Below are positions 25,310 through 35,044 of a stretch of 64,000 nt of DNA, one piece after another (the first letter of the stretch is position 1; each line of letters starts with the position of its first letter). The notes below the pieces were generated by a model. It had not been told where the DNA came from, did not search any database, and saw only the letters and a list, made by a program, of their open reading frames with translations. The stretch spans positions 1 to 64,000 of the forward strand of contig JAKUCV010002824.1 in NCBI GenBank assembly GCA_028386065.3. The letters are read 5' to 3'. Source of the stretch: Turnera subulata (Eukaryota > Streptophyta > Magnoliopsida > Malpighiales > Passifloraceae). Position numbers and translations under genes: made by a program.

Positions 25310-25435
25310 TTTTTTTCTTTATCATTCTTTATATCCTTTTTGAGTACTTCCAATCCAAGTCCAAGATAAAAAGTGATTCTTAGCTAGTCTGCATAGTTTT
25401 CAAATAAACGGGCCTAAAATAAATTAACAAATACT

Positions 25436-25521
25436 TCATTCTTTTACATGAATACATTAACAAAACTCGAGCCCATAGTATTGGGAAATTGTATATATGT
25501 ATCAGGATATCACTGTGTAAG
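25436..25521 (+). repeat. 86-bp direct repeat, right copy
   Basis: Near-identical to 18450-18535. Here it continues as an open frame to about 25633 (LGNCIYVSGYHC and onward to FEWVVNW) that I do not recognise. The remainder to 26001 holds nothing identifiable. Confidence 0.9.
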
Positions 25522-26001
25522 CAAATGGCCAACAGGAATTATGTGGATGGACAAGGAGAATCAAGTGAATAATAATGCTACACGAACTCAGGCTCGATTC
25601 AACTTGGATTTTGAGTGGGTGGTTAACTGGTAATGATCATTAGTTAAAACTTAAAAGTATGTAGAAAGATGTTAATCATGGAAGCAAGCTGTACCGGATG
25701 GTGTACCGAATAGAATCATGATTCAGGAAATACAACAGTAATGTAACATAAATTTGCAAGAAATGAACCGCCGAGCCATTGTGGGCTAGGCTAACAACCT
25801 GACACGATCGATCTACTTCAGCAAAAGATAACGCGTTTGGTTTCGTCGTGAATTGAAGATGGGCCCGTTAGGCCCGTTAGTGTTTGTAAGAATTATGTGG
25901 ACGCGCCTGAGGCTGAAGTCCAAAACTTCAAACGTGTTGACCTCATTGTTTAGATTTGCTACTGTCTGGCCCACGGATATACAATTGTTTTGTAGATAGT
26001 T

Positions 26002-26015
26002 AACTTAATCATCAT
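26002..26015 (+). repeat. LINE target-site duplication, left copy
   Basis: AACTTAATCATCAT, identical to 28478-28491. It directly adjoins the T-run that is the element's reversed poly(A) tail. Confidence 0.93.
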
Positions 26016-28477
26016 TTTTTTTGGTCGAAACCGGGAAGTATATTAAAAATATACGTGAGCTGGGTACATGGTTAGAAGTCGGTAGCTCAAATCGACTCCT
26101 ATCTTATACAAGAGACGTGCTGATAGCAATACAGAACCAACATGAGAATATATCAACATCCCGATGTGCGGGACAGGAAAAGCATCCAACATACAGAACA
26201 TCACATTATAATGACTGATGAAACAAGGACCAGGGTAGTGTGGTCAGCGAGGATGGAAAGTATCCGGCGGTTGGTCCCCTGCTACACTCGAGCTGGAAGC
26301 ACCTGGAGAGAAGACCATACGATGGTCGTCTTCTGTAAGAACCACCGCCGTATGATTTTGGTGTTTACGGGTTCGAGGAGGGGCTGAGTGGATAAAATTG
26401 TTGGAAACAACAGGGTAATTGGCATTGGGAGGAACTGGGGAGTTGACAGGTCCGGTGGAAGATTGGACAACATCTATGTTGGGCGGGAAGGTGCTGACAT
26501 TAGAAACATCTTGGAGGGATTGACGCTTAGGGGTATCTTTGGAGATGAGCTTTGAGAGTTTCAGAGGTTGGGATTTTTTGGTGGTCTGTTTGGCGAGTCG
26601 GGTAGCAAGTTTACTTTTGGACCTTTTGAGGGAACCTTCTCCGATAAAATCTTGAAGTGTAGGTAGGTCAGGGGTAGGTTCAGGCTGGTCTTGGTTGTCG
26701 CTGACGGTTGGTTGTGGCGGAGGGGGGGCAATGGCATGGGTTGGCACTGTGGGAGCAATGGGTTGTGTCTGCGCCATTGGGGTAGGTGTGGTTGCGCCGG
26801 GGGTCGGCACGGCCGGTGGCTCCTCCGAGCGAGCACTCTCCAGGATATGAAACCTATTGGTTGCATTTCTGGTATGGGGGACTATGGGGGGAACCGAGGG
26901 GCTGGTGAACGGACGTCGAGTGAAGCGGTTAGTCCTCCGGGGGACATTCATCCATTCCCCCCTCCCATTAGTTGCCACGGTGGCCGACATCCCTGCAGAC
27001 ATTGTGGGTGCAGCTGGGGGCATTGTCTCGCCTTTCGGAACCTGTGGAGCTTCCGGACAAGCTAAAATACTATGATCCAAATGACCACAAATATAGCATA
27101 TGTTATGCAACCCTTCATAGCCAACCTTTATGGGTTCGCCTTCCAGGTGCACTGTACCTTGAAGAGGCTTGGTCAAATCCAGACATACAGCGACTCTAGC
27201 AAATTTAGCTCGACTGGGGTTAGAAGAATTACCGTCGAGCTTAATCGTTCGGCCCACCATGTTTCCGAGTTGTCTGAGAATCCTAGAATGGTACCGGTTC
27301 GTCGGAAAGTCTGGGAACTGGACCCATGTCACGATCGAGTTGATTTTCCCTATGGAAGCTTGGAACTTGGGGGACCATGGTTGCACACTCAGCACATTCC
27401 CGTAGATCATCCAGGGACCATCAGTCAAGGCATGAATGAAGTCTTGGGGTGCCCAGAATCTCACCAAGTAGAAATTATTTTCGAGGTCTAAAATTTTGAA
27501 CGCCCCGGTTGGCTTCCAAAGGGTTTGCAATTGGGTGTGGAGGGCCTTGTAGCCGATGGCTCGCCCATACAGTTTGACCACTACGGCATTCTCCCATTGT
27601 TTATCTAAGCGAGCTTTGAACGGCTCGGATAACTCCAGGTTAGGCACGCCTGCAATATGGGACACAATCAGATCACCGTCCTTGTACTCGGCTTCGCCTT
27701 CGATTTCCCAAGGGTCTGATTGGTACAAAGGATTAGGCCCGCCAAAGAGAGAGTCTCGGTACGTAGGCCTGGCTGCCTCCATGAGCACATCTGGGTCGGC
27801 AGTCTTTGAGTTCTCCTGGTCGGTTTGAGGTAGTGACGGGAGCTCAGGCAAGCCGGGGGCCGCGGCAGCTAAGATCGGGCGCTCTAGCTCCTGGACCATT
27901 GGTGGTCCGTGCTGTACGGTGGGGGACGAGGGAGGGTCAGGTACAAAGGGGCCGGTGGTAGAGTCGGGTGGAGAAGCTCCGGTCTGTCGGAACAGGGGGT
28001 GAGGATGGCCGGAGCCTGTCTCCTGTGGGAGGAGAGGCAGCCACTTCACGGGATCGGGACCGTCGGCGGTGAACGGGACTGGAGGTCACTCTTTGGGGTC
28101 GGGAGTTGCGACCAGTAGGGAGGACAGCTGTCGTCAGGGCCTCCGGTGGTTCGTCCATGGCTGCGACGGCCAAAGAGTGGGAGAGAGAGGGTGGCACGCG
28201 CGCCAGAGGCGCGGCGTGTGGCGGCTCGCTTGTCTTCAACCTCGATCTGGTGCTGCAGGCCTGTCGTTATGGAGACTCGGTGGATGGGACTGGTTGCGAG
28301 GCGTCACACCGGGGGAAGTTGGGCTCCTCTCGCCATGCTCTACCTCGCCGGAGATGGTGGTGGAGATTGGAAATGGTGTCGCTGGTTCTTTCTTTTCTAC
28401 TGTAGCTCACTGTTGATGACAGAGAGAAAACTCGCTAGGGAAAAAGTAACCTTTTTGCATCAGGTGACCTTTCTTAG
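26016..28477 (-). mobile_element. LINE-type retroposon encoding ORF1 only
   Basis: A 2.46-kb insertion bounded by perfect 14-bp duplications. On the minus strand it has a 5' leader of about 430 bp, one long ORF (28049-26244), about 220 bp of 3' untranslated sequence ending TTTCGACC, and a poly(A) tail (T at 26016-26022). No endonuclease or reverse transcriptase sequence lies between ORF1 and the tail. Either ORF2 was lost by internal deletion or this is a non-autonomous family that is mobilised in trans. The perfect duplications and intact ORF suggest a recent insertion. Confidence 0.9.
26244..28049 (-). CDS. LINE ORF1 protein: DUF4283 domain plus CCHC zinc knuckle (601 aa)
   Basis: The N-terminal third is Pro-rich. 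A DUF4283-type domain spans roughly residues 125-285, with VVKLYGRAIGYKALHTQL, GPWMIYGNVLSVQPW and WVQFPDFPTNRY. A zf-CCHC_4 type knuckle follows at residues 318-331 (CX2CX4HX4C: C318, C321, H326, C331). The rest is a Pro/Thr-rich linker and a basic stretch with KRSKSKLATRLAKQTTKKS. In plant L1-type LINEs this protein binds the element RNA in the retroposition particle. The frame is uninterrupted. An upstream start is possible, since the region to 28239 is open in another frame, but the 28049 ATG gives the simplest model. Confidence 0.88.
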   Translation of the reverse strand: MKWLPLLPQETGSGHPHPLFRQTGASPPDSTTGPFVPDPPSSPTVQHGPPMVQELERPILAAAAPGLPELPSLPQTDQENSKTADPDVLMEAARPTYRDSLFGGPNPLYQSDPWEIEGEAEYKDGDLIVSHIAGVPNLELSEPFKARLDKQWENAVVVKLYGRAIGYKALHTQLQTLWKPTGAFKILDLENNFYLVRFWAPQDFIHALTDGPWMIYGNVLSVQPWSPKFQASIGKINSIVTWVQFPDFPTNRYHSRILRQLGNMVGRTIKLDGNSSNPSRAKFARVAVCLDLTKPLQGTVHLEGEPIKVGYEGLHNICYICGHLDHSILACPEAPQVPKGETMPPAAPTMSAGMSATVATNGRGEWMNVPRRTNRFTRRPFTSPSVPPIVPHTRNATNRFHILESARSEEPPAVPTPGATTPTPMAQTQPIAPTVPTHAIAPPPPQPTVSDNQDQPEPTPDLPTLQDFIGEGSLKRSKSKLATRLAKQTTKKSQPLKLSKLISKDTPKRQSLQDVSNVSTFPPNIDVVQSSTGPVNSPVPPNANYPVVSNNFIHSAPPRTRKHQNHTAVVLTEDDHRMVFSPGASSSSVAGDQPPDTFHPR

Positions 28478-28491
28478 AACTTAATCATCAT
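28478..28491 (+). repeat. LINE target-site duplication, right copy
   Basis: AACTTAATCATCAT at the 5' end of the minus-strand LINE; see 26002-26015. Confidence 0.93.
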
Positions 28492-28613
28492 CTTTTGACA
28501 AAAAGAAAAACAAATTATCACCCTAAAAAGGTCAATGAGTGAACATTATAGTATCAATGCTAGGAGGAAAAAAACATTAATTGGAAGTTCACAATGTTTT
28601 AGATCTATTTATC

Positions 28614-28646
<33 letters not shown>

Positions 28647-30398
28647 TAGCATTCTCTTCATCTTGATATTCGACCCGGCTCTTAAAACCTATAGAGTTAA
28701 TTAGTGTAAATTAAAAATTATTATCAAGTTTACTATCAAGACCGGTCCACAAATTATTTAATGCTTCATGAATTAAATAAGGATTGAATCCAACCCTTGC
28801 TTGAAAAACAATGGTAAAAAATTGATTAGTTAGTCCGATAATTAGGAGTCAAAAAAATTCATAGTTTAAAATAAAATTATTTGATATATTTTTTGCCATG
28901 CCAGCAAATATTGGTCATACTAACGGCTAGCTTAATTACAAGCGTGGAAACTAGAAATGTGTAAGATGATCATAAACTATGTATCAATATATTTCTCATC
29001 ACAGCCAAACAGGAACTAATTGGATACGTCGACCAATTCTTCTCCAAACAAACATTAGAATTCAACCACCGAACCACGGGACCTTTCGAAGTTTGCCAAC
29101 GTGCAAAACTGAATTCAATTCAATGAATGAATTCCCAACCCGATTAGAAACATAGTATCATTCACGCACATACCTAAATTAGCCTAGCAATCACAGTAGC
29201 TCAACAACATTCGTACTTCAGTCTTTCTCCTAGAGGAGTTTGCCAGTTTCAGTACTACCTTGTAGTTGTAGGTTACTGTCCTATTTCGCAGGGCACCCCA
29301 CCTGAACTTCTCTCTACTGGCATTGAAAAAACAGAGTACATGATCCTAGTTCTAAACAGAAAGAAGAATGCTTCTACATATGTATTAGAGTTGGAGAGGA
29401 TTATGAAGAAAACAAGTAAAGACCCGGCCTAATGGAATCAGAAAGAAAAAATAACATCGTCCGTCCTAGGTGTTGCGGGCCCATCAGAATATTTTTTTAT
29501 AAAACAGGCCCAATGAGCCTCGCTCTGACCGGATCAGTTCCATGACCGTCGTTTCATGAATTTGGTACGCTAGTATCCCCCAGAAAGAAGAAAATTATAT
29601 CGCCCCAGTATGGCGCCGATGTTCAATTAAACAAGAACACTTCTTTGTTCCCACAGTTTTTGACTCCAATTTGATGCCCATAACTAATCACGTGTGAAAG
29701 TTGGTGTATCACGAAATAAGTAAGGGATTGATTGACGGTCCCGGCTTTGTTTGAAGATAAGGAAAAGTAATTTAATTTCCTTCCCTGAAATAAAAAAAAT
29801 AATAATAATCATGGAATTTGCGTATTGTCTTTTATGTTTTTGAGACTCCAAGGATTTGATGCATTGAATTGAAGAGTAAAGTTTATTTCTCAAATTTTGG
29901 TAAAGAATCGGTGTATAATATTTTGCCAATCCCTTGTATTAGCATGTAGACAAAGTATAATATTTTGCCGATTTCTTCCCGTCATATTAGACTTAGCATG
30001 CAGCCAAAGATGTGTAGATAAGAATGACCTCACCTCACCCATCTATGTTTATCTTTTCTACTTAATTTCTTGATATAAGTTCTGATATCACTTTCTATTA
30101 CATGATCACGAATGATAGACTGATAACCATTCGATTAAAAAAACCATTTGATACCAAATTTATGTTTCAAGCGCGGAAAGTAACAGCAGAGCTATCTGAT
30201 GGCTGATTATTAATTATATGCAAAATATGACGGTTTTATTTTTGACAACAAATATATATGACAGACAATATTGGCGCAAGTTTGTTTACGGCATATATTA
30301 GAATTGGTCTACGACGGATTCCCGCTCGAACATGCAATAAATAGGAAACTTCCTCCAGGATTCCTCTAATTAATAGTCTTGGTTTTATATCTGAGAAA
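28492..30398. other. Intergenic, no gene recognised
   Basis: AT-rich DNA with a (TA)n microsatellite at about 28614-28646. No reading frame here looks coding. Confidence 0.5.
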
Positions 30399-31050
30399 TT
30401 ACCAATTTGTAGCTACAGAGGGAGGATAGTTCAAAAGCAAAATATCAGGAGTACTGTTAGCTAACAAACTAACTACAACGTTAGCCTCCTCCTGAATGTA
30501 ATCAAAAGAAAAGTCAGTGTTTGTCTGTAAAACACCCAATAGCTCCTGCGACAACTCATCCAAAATGTCCTCCTGATACAGTTCCTCAGTCATCCATTCC
30601 ACCATTTCTTTGGATGGAATCTCCACTAAAACTCTATGGAACCTCCTGTTGGCCAAAACCTGAAGAGCTCTGAGAATGGTTAATCTGAATGCTTTGAACA
30701 GGCTATAGGGCCAAGTTTCGCCTGAAAGCCATTTAACCAATTCCCACAATGATCTCTTAGCACACCACCCGCAAACACAATCTGAGAATCAGAGTCAACA
30801 TGGAGGGCAAGATTCAATTTGGTCCATCCATGCTGGGGTGGACTCCATCTACAAAAGCCAGACCCAACCTTCAAGCGTGATCTTTTGTGGAAAAAATACT
30901 CCACCTATTATAAATCTGGAGCTGCCAATCACAGAACTACAGATACGTACATGACAAATCGATATATTTGCAAGGAATCTCGTTGAACGAATTCCTACGA
31001 GAACTTTCACAAACATGATTGCTGGCAGCTGCCCGGCAACATGCAAAGAT
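30399..31050 (-). pseudogene. LINE-type RNase H domain relic
   Basis: On the minus strand, frames read in order RFIIGGVFFPQKI, then WSPPQHGWTKLNLALHVD and FAGGVLRDHCGNWLNGF, then, after a shift, FHRVLVEIPSKEMVEWM and EEANVVVSLLANSTPDI. This is the order of the RNase H domain (RVT_3 type) that ends many plant LINE and retroelement polyproteins. At least two frameshifts break it, and no reverse transcriptase lies nearby. Confidence 0.75.
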
Positions 31051-31386
31051 CCAATTCTTCCTATTCCTTATAATGTAATAACTGCAAGTCATAATTAACC
31101 CCCTCCTCTTTTGTTAGCCGAGAAGTGTATGAATAATTTTTTTTTAAAAAAAATTAACAACTAACCACAAGAGCCAGTCATATATCTGATCTACAATCCA
31201 CAGGGTTGATAAAATTATTCTTTTATAGTCTCCGACATGGGCTTCTTCGATCTAAACACAGATCCTCTGTACTTGTACTCCTACATTTGCAACTCCTCAA
31301 CTCCTTCCAAACTCAATCTTGATCCTGCTCCTTCCTGATCACCACTTCCTTGTGAACCAGTTTATTGCACTTTGAAAAAATTGGAA

Positions 31387-31845
31387 GTTTCCCTATGTAA
31401 GAAAGCATTTCGGGTAGCTTATCCTAAAGCAATTTCCGCCCACTTTGATATTGGACGTTGCGTACACCGCCGGATTCCGGCAAGACCCTGATCTTGCTCT
31501 TCCCTCCGGATATCCTCTTGGCCGCATAGTTAGCAGCCATGAAAAAGACGGCCATATCAGCTGCGGCCACAACAACAGGACTGGTTCTCTTCATTGGGAA
31601 CACGATATAAACATTGCCCCAAATTCCAAATCTTCATCGGCACTAAATGATGAGAGAATCTCCTGCCTATGTGTAGTTCCCATTAGTAGCTAGGACACTC
31701 TAGCATCTGCCCTCACCGAACTGCCTGACTTCGCCGCCGGGGAAGATAACCCTTGCCGCGTTGGAATTCTTGATCAAGGGTGTGGCTAAGGTGCAAGACA
31801 CGTAGTTCCCCAATTTGGGTTTGAAGAGACAAGAAGTTGTTCAAG
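31387..31845 (-). pseudogene. Decayed PADRE/DUF4228 family gene
   Basis: Minus strand: GNYVSCTLATPLIKN and NAARVIFPGGEVRQF (about 31845-31740), then a scrambled part with a stop, then SADEDLEFG and, in another frame, NVYIVFPMKRTSP, AADMAVFFMAANYAAKRISG and SKIRVLPESGG (about 31660-31440), ending at a stop. PADRE (DUF4228) proteins are small plant proteins that begin MGNxxS (a likely myristoylation start) and respond to stress and pathogens. Here the initiator is TTG instead of ATG, the centre is deleted, and GGGGC adds a shift before NVY. Confidence 0.75.
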
Positions 31846-32120
31846 ATTTGAGTTTGAGAGATGAGTGGGGTTTTTTTTTTTTTTTTTGGAAGATGAAGAG
31901 GTTGGGATGAATTTGGGAGGGAACTTAGTGGAGGGGGTTAGAGGGAGGAGAGGAGGGTAGGGAGAGGAGGATGGGGGAGGAAGACGGCAGAGGGGGCAAG
32001 AAGAAAGCGTAGGGAGAGAGAGACGGGGACGGGATCTTGGTGATATTAGTTCCCCATATTGGGTTGCCTTGAAGAGGCAAGAGGTTGTTCAAGATTTGAG
32101 AGAAGGGTTTTGCTTATAGA
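31820..32120 (-). repeat. Duplicated leader of the PADRE-like pseudogene
   Basis: GTTGTTCAAGATTTGAG with AGTTCCCCA recurs at about 31807-31855 and 32047-32097. On the minus strand the second copy keeps an ATG (ATGGGGAAC) but then meets TAA at once. This suggests a local duplication of the gene's 5' end before decay. Confidence 0.6.
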
Positions 32121-32644
32121 GCGGAGATTGGTTGTTGGTTAGGTTCTTTTAGTTGAAATGGTTACCGTGTTTGTTGGTTGGAAGGAATGGAGGGTAATGG
32201 CCCTAATGGGGGGTTTATATAGTGAGGAATTTGGTGGGTCAAAGGGGCAGCTGATTATAGTGATTTTTAAAATATCGAAGTTATGTGCAATTGTGCAGTC
32301 TGCTTAATTTGCACATCCACTGTGAGATAACATCAATATAGGCTTATAGCACAATATGCCAAACTTCAAACAGCTTTACACTATGGCAATATAGCAAGTC
32401 ATCTCACCTCGCGTAATTGGAGGAATTACACAACAATTGTAACATGTAACAGGTAATAGCTCCGTGTACAACTAAATGATAAACTGTTTGTAGGTATGAT
32501 ATTGAGCCTCCTAATACTGCTGTACATTTGAATGGGCAAAAGCTCCTTATGCATATTTTCTGTTCGTGTATACTAATTTCATATTTGTATCAGCTCAGTG
32601 TACTGAGGAAAAAAGATTCATCATCTGCGGATTACAACTTGAAT

Positions 32645-34127
32645 TTAACCATGTACAGTTTTCAATGTTCTGAAGCTGAGCACTGCATTGGTTGGCTGGA
32701 GGATTAGCAATCCTGATTGCTGGTTTGCTGGGTGGAAAACAAGTATCCTGCAATAATTCAATCTGTTATATAAAGCAATCATCAAATATATTCACTCATT
32801 TTAACTTAAAAACCCACATTCATAATAACTCCAACAATCAGGATACTGTAAATTTCCAAAGATCAAAGAAGGTTGCTTCAATGATTAGAAAAGACATTAC
32901 CTTAGTATAGTATAGGTGAGAATGCATGCTGCCAAAACATTATCTACAGAATCAACTTTAGCAAGTATCTTTGCACTAAATTGCTTGTGCACTCGAAGCT
33001 GGACCTCAGTCGACTGAAGCATGGCCCCCGCCATCAAAATTTCATTACCACTGTATTCATAGAAAATCAGAATGCAAACAGTATTAAACATAAGCAAGAT
33101 GAGGGCAAGTTAAGCATGGTAGACACAAAATGTAACAAAATGAAACTTACTTGCACGCAATTTCAGGATCTTTCCCAGCATCACCAAGAGCATACTGAAT
33201 CTCTTTTATCCTCAGATCTTCCCCCACATATGGCAAATGATCAGACACATGAATTGCCTGCCTAGTACCAGTGCCTCCCTTAACACAAGTCTGTCTTCTA
33301 CCTGCACCATTACCAGTGGACCCCTCCAGCCAAAAATCTCCAGCCTCTAATAATCCGTCTTCAACTTCTGAATCCAACTTCATGAGCTCAGTCCTGAGAG
33401 CAATTGCAGAATCAACTATATCAACTCTTCTCTTTGCACCAACCAGAACCAGGTCCCCAGTCGACTCAAGTATGGTGGCCTTAGCACTGCGTTCATAAAT
33501 AGCACAAAATTAGAATGATAAGGATAGTTAGAGCACATGGTACACATAAAATTGAAGAAAAGTGCTATCCACTGAAACATACTTGTCAGCGATTCCAGGA
33601 TCTTTGGCAGAATCACCAAGAGCACACTGAATCCCTTCTATCCTTGGATGTTGCCTCACATATGGCAGATATTCAGATACAGCAATTCCCTTTCCACCAC
33701 TCAGCCTCCTACCTCCACCAATAACCGTAGACCCCTCCAACCAAAACTCTCCACCCTCAACTAGTAACTGCCACATCATAAGCTCAGACCTGAAAACAAT
33801 TGTCAACCTATAAAATCCCCAACCTAAACCAGTGCCTCCCGCAACACACCTCTGCCTCTGCCTCTGCCTCCTACCCGCACCATTAACAGTGGTGCCCTCT
33901 AACCAAACATCTCCATCCTCTAGTAACCCGACTTCAACCACAGACTGCCACATCATAATCTCAGACCAGAAAAAAATTCTTGCCATGGAAAATTCCCAAC
34001 CTACACCATTCATGCCAGGAATCAGACCTCTGGCATCAGGAAGCCCAACTTGTGAAGAAAAAGCCAGCGCCAGGGGCTTAAATGCGTTAACATCCGTCAA
34101 CAAACATTCATCAGTTACCAGATCCAT
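32645..34127 (-). CDS. Unrecognised protein with tandem Gly/Arg-containing modules (4 exons, about 377 aa)
   Basis: Exons 34127-33583, 33486-33151, 33050-32901 and 32747-32645 all have AG/GT borders and compatible phases, ending at TAA. An upstream in-frame ATG exists at 34205 but adds a phenylalanine run, so 34127 is preferred. A module recurs two to three times: RSELM or RTELM, a GLLExGDxWLEG block, NGAGRR, a GG-containing linker, VSDHLPYV or VSEYLPYV, and GDAGKDPEIA or GDSAKDPGIA. The last two exons read LQSTEVQLRVHKQF and LVFHPANQQSGLL. There is no signal peptide or membrane helix. I recognise no family. Gly/Arg stretches (RRQRQRQR, GGGRR) could bind nucleic acid, but that is inference. 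Confidence 0.55.
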
Positions 34128-34771
34128 TGTAACAATACCACACCCTACAGTAACGGAGTCGTAATAGTTAGCATAAAAAAAAAAAAAGGAGTCGTAATAG
34201 GTCAAAATAGTGAAATTGATCGCAAAATCACAAGCAAGAGAGATTAAAAAAAAAAAAAAAAGGGGGGGGGGGGCAAAAGGATGAGTTATGCGAATTAATT
34301 ACGTCATTAATTACTATCGCAACAAACGAAAAAAATTAGGGCAAACGTGCCTCAATCCTCAAATTAGCGATAATACCATCAAATCCAGCTAAAATAACGC
34401 TAATAATGAAAATTAATTAGGGAAATTCGTTGAGATAAGTCCGATTAGTTACCTTTGAAGCACAAAGCGAAAGCCACCAATAGAAAAAAGTGTTGAAAGG
34501 ACCGCTCCATACCGATTTAGTAGAATTCACCGACCTAAACGCATATAGAGCAATAGTTAGACCGCTAATTAGTTAACAAGATCGTTAACAACAGAAATTA
34601 ACTTATATCTATCAATTAATTACCTTAAGAGAGAAGAAAAACGCGAACACAAACCGAAGAACAAACCGAAGACAACAACTCAAGCTATCTAACGAATACT
34701 ACCACGAACACAAAATCACAGGACACCACAACTAACTAAAAGCAGCTACACTACCACACAAAAACAGAAAC

Positions 34772-35044
34772 CTAATCAACAATAACAGCGGCTGCCCCCT
34801 CCACGATCTGGCCAACTATCTTTAACAACAAAAACTCCTCCTCCAACTCGAGCCTGCAGTACTGTTCCTCAATCTTCTCGATGCGCTTGCCTAGCCTCTC
34901 CAATCGTAGCTGCCTCTGGGGAAGATTCCAACGCTCGTGTTCTAGAGCTGTCTTCAGTTCTTCGTAATCGAAACACAGTGATCTGAAGATCCTACGATTC
35001 TTAGTTATCTGCTTTTCGACGCGATAAAAGCACGCAAGGTACAT
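34772..35044 (-). CDS. Small coiled-coil ORF, 90 aa, unknown
   Basis: Begins at an ATG at 35044 and ends at TAG. Charged heptad-like sequence (LRLERLGKRIEKIEEQYCRLELEEEF, here given only as LERLGKRIEKIEEQ) predicts a coiled coil across roughly residues 30-70. It lies upstream of the modular gene on the same strand and could be a separate small gene or a 5' exon remnant. No splice link was found. I do not recognise it. Confidence 0.3.
   Translation of the reverse strand: MYLACFYRVEKQITKNRRIFRSLCFDYEELKTALEHERWNLPQRQLRLERLGKRIEKIEEQYCRLELEEEFLLLKIVGQIVEGAAAVIVD

Noticed and set aside
27072..27491. Plus-strand ORFs across the LINE ORF1 region
   Set aside because: Shadows of the minus-strand ORF1, which has recognisable DUF4283 and CCHC motifs.
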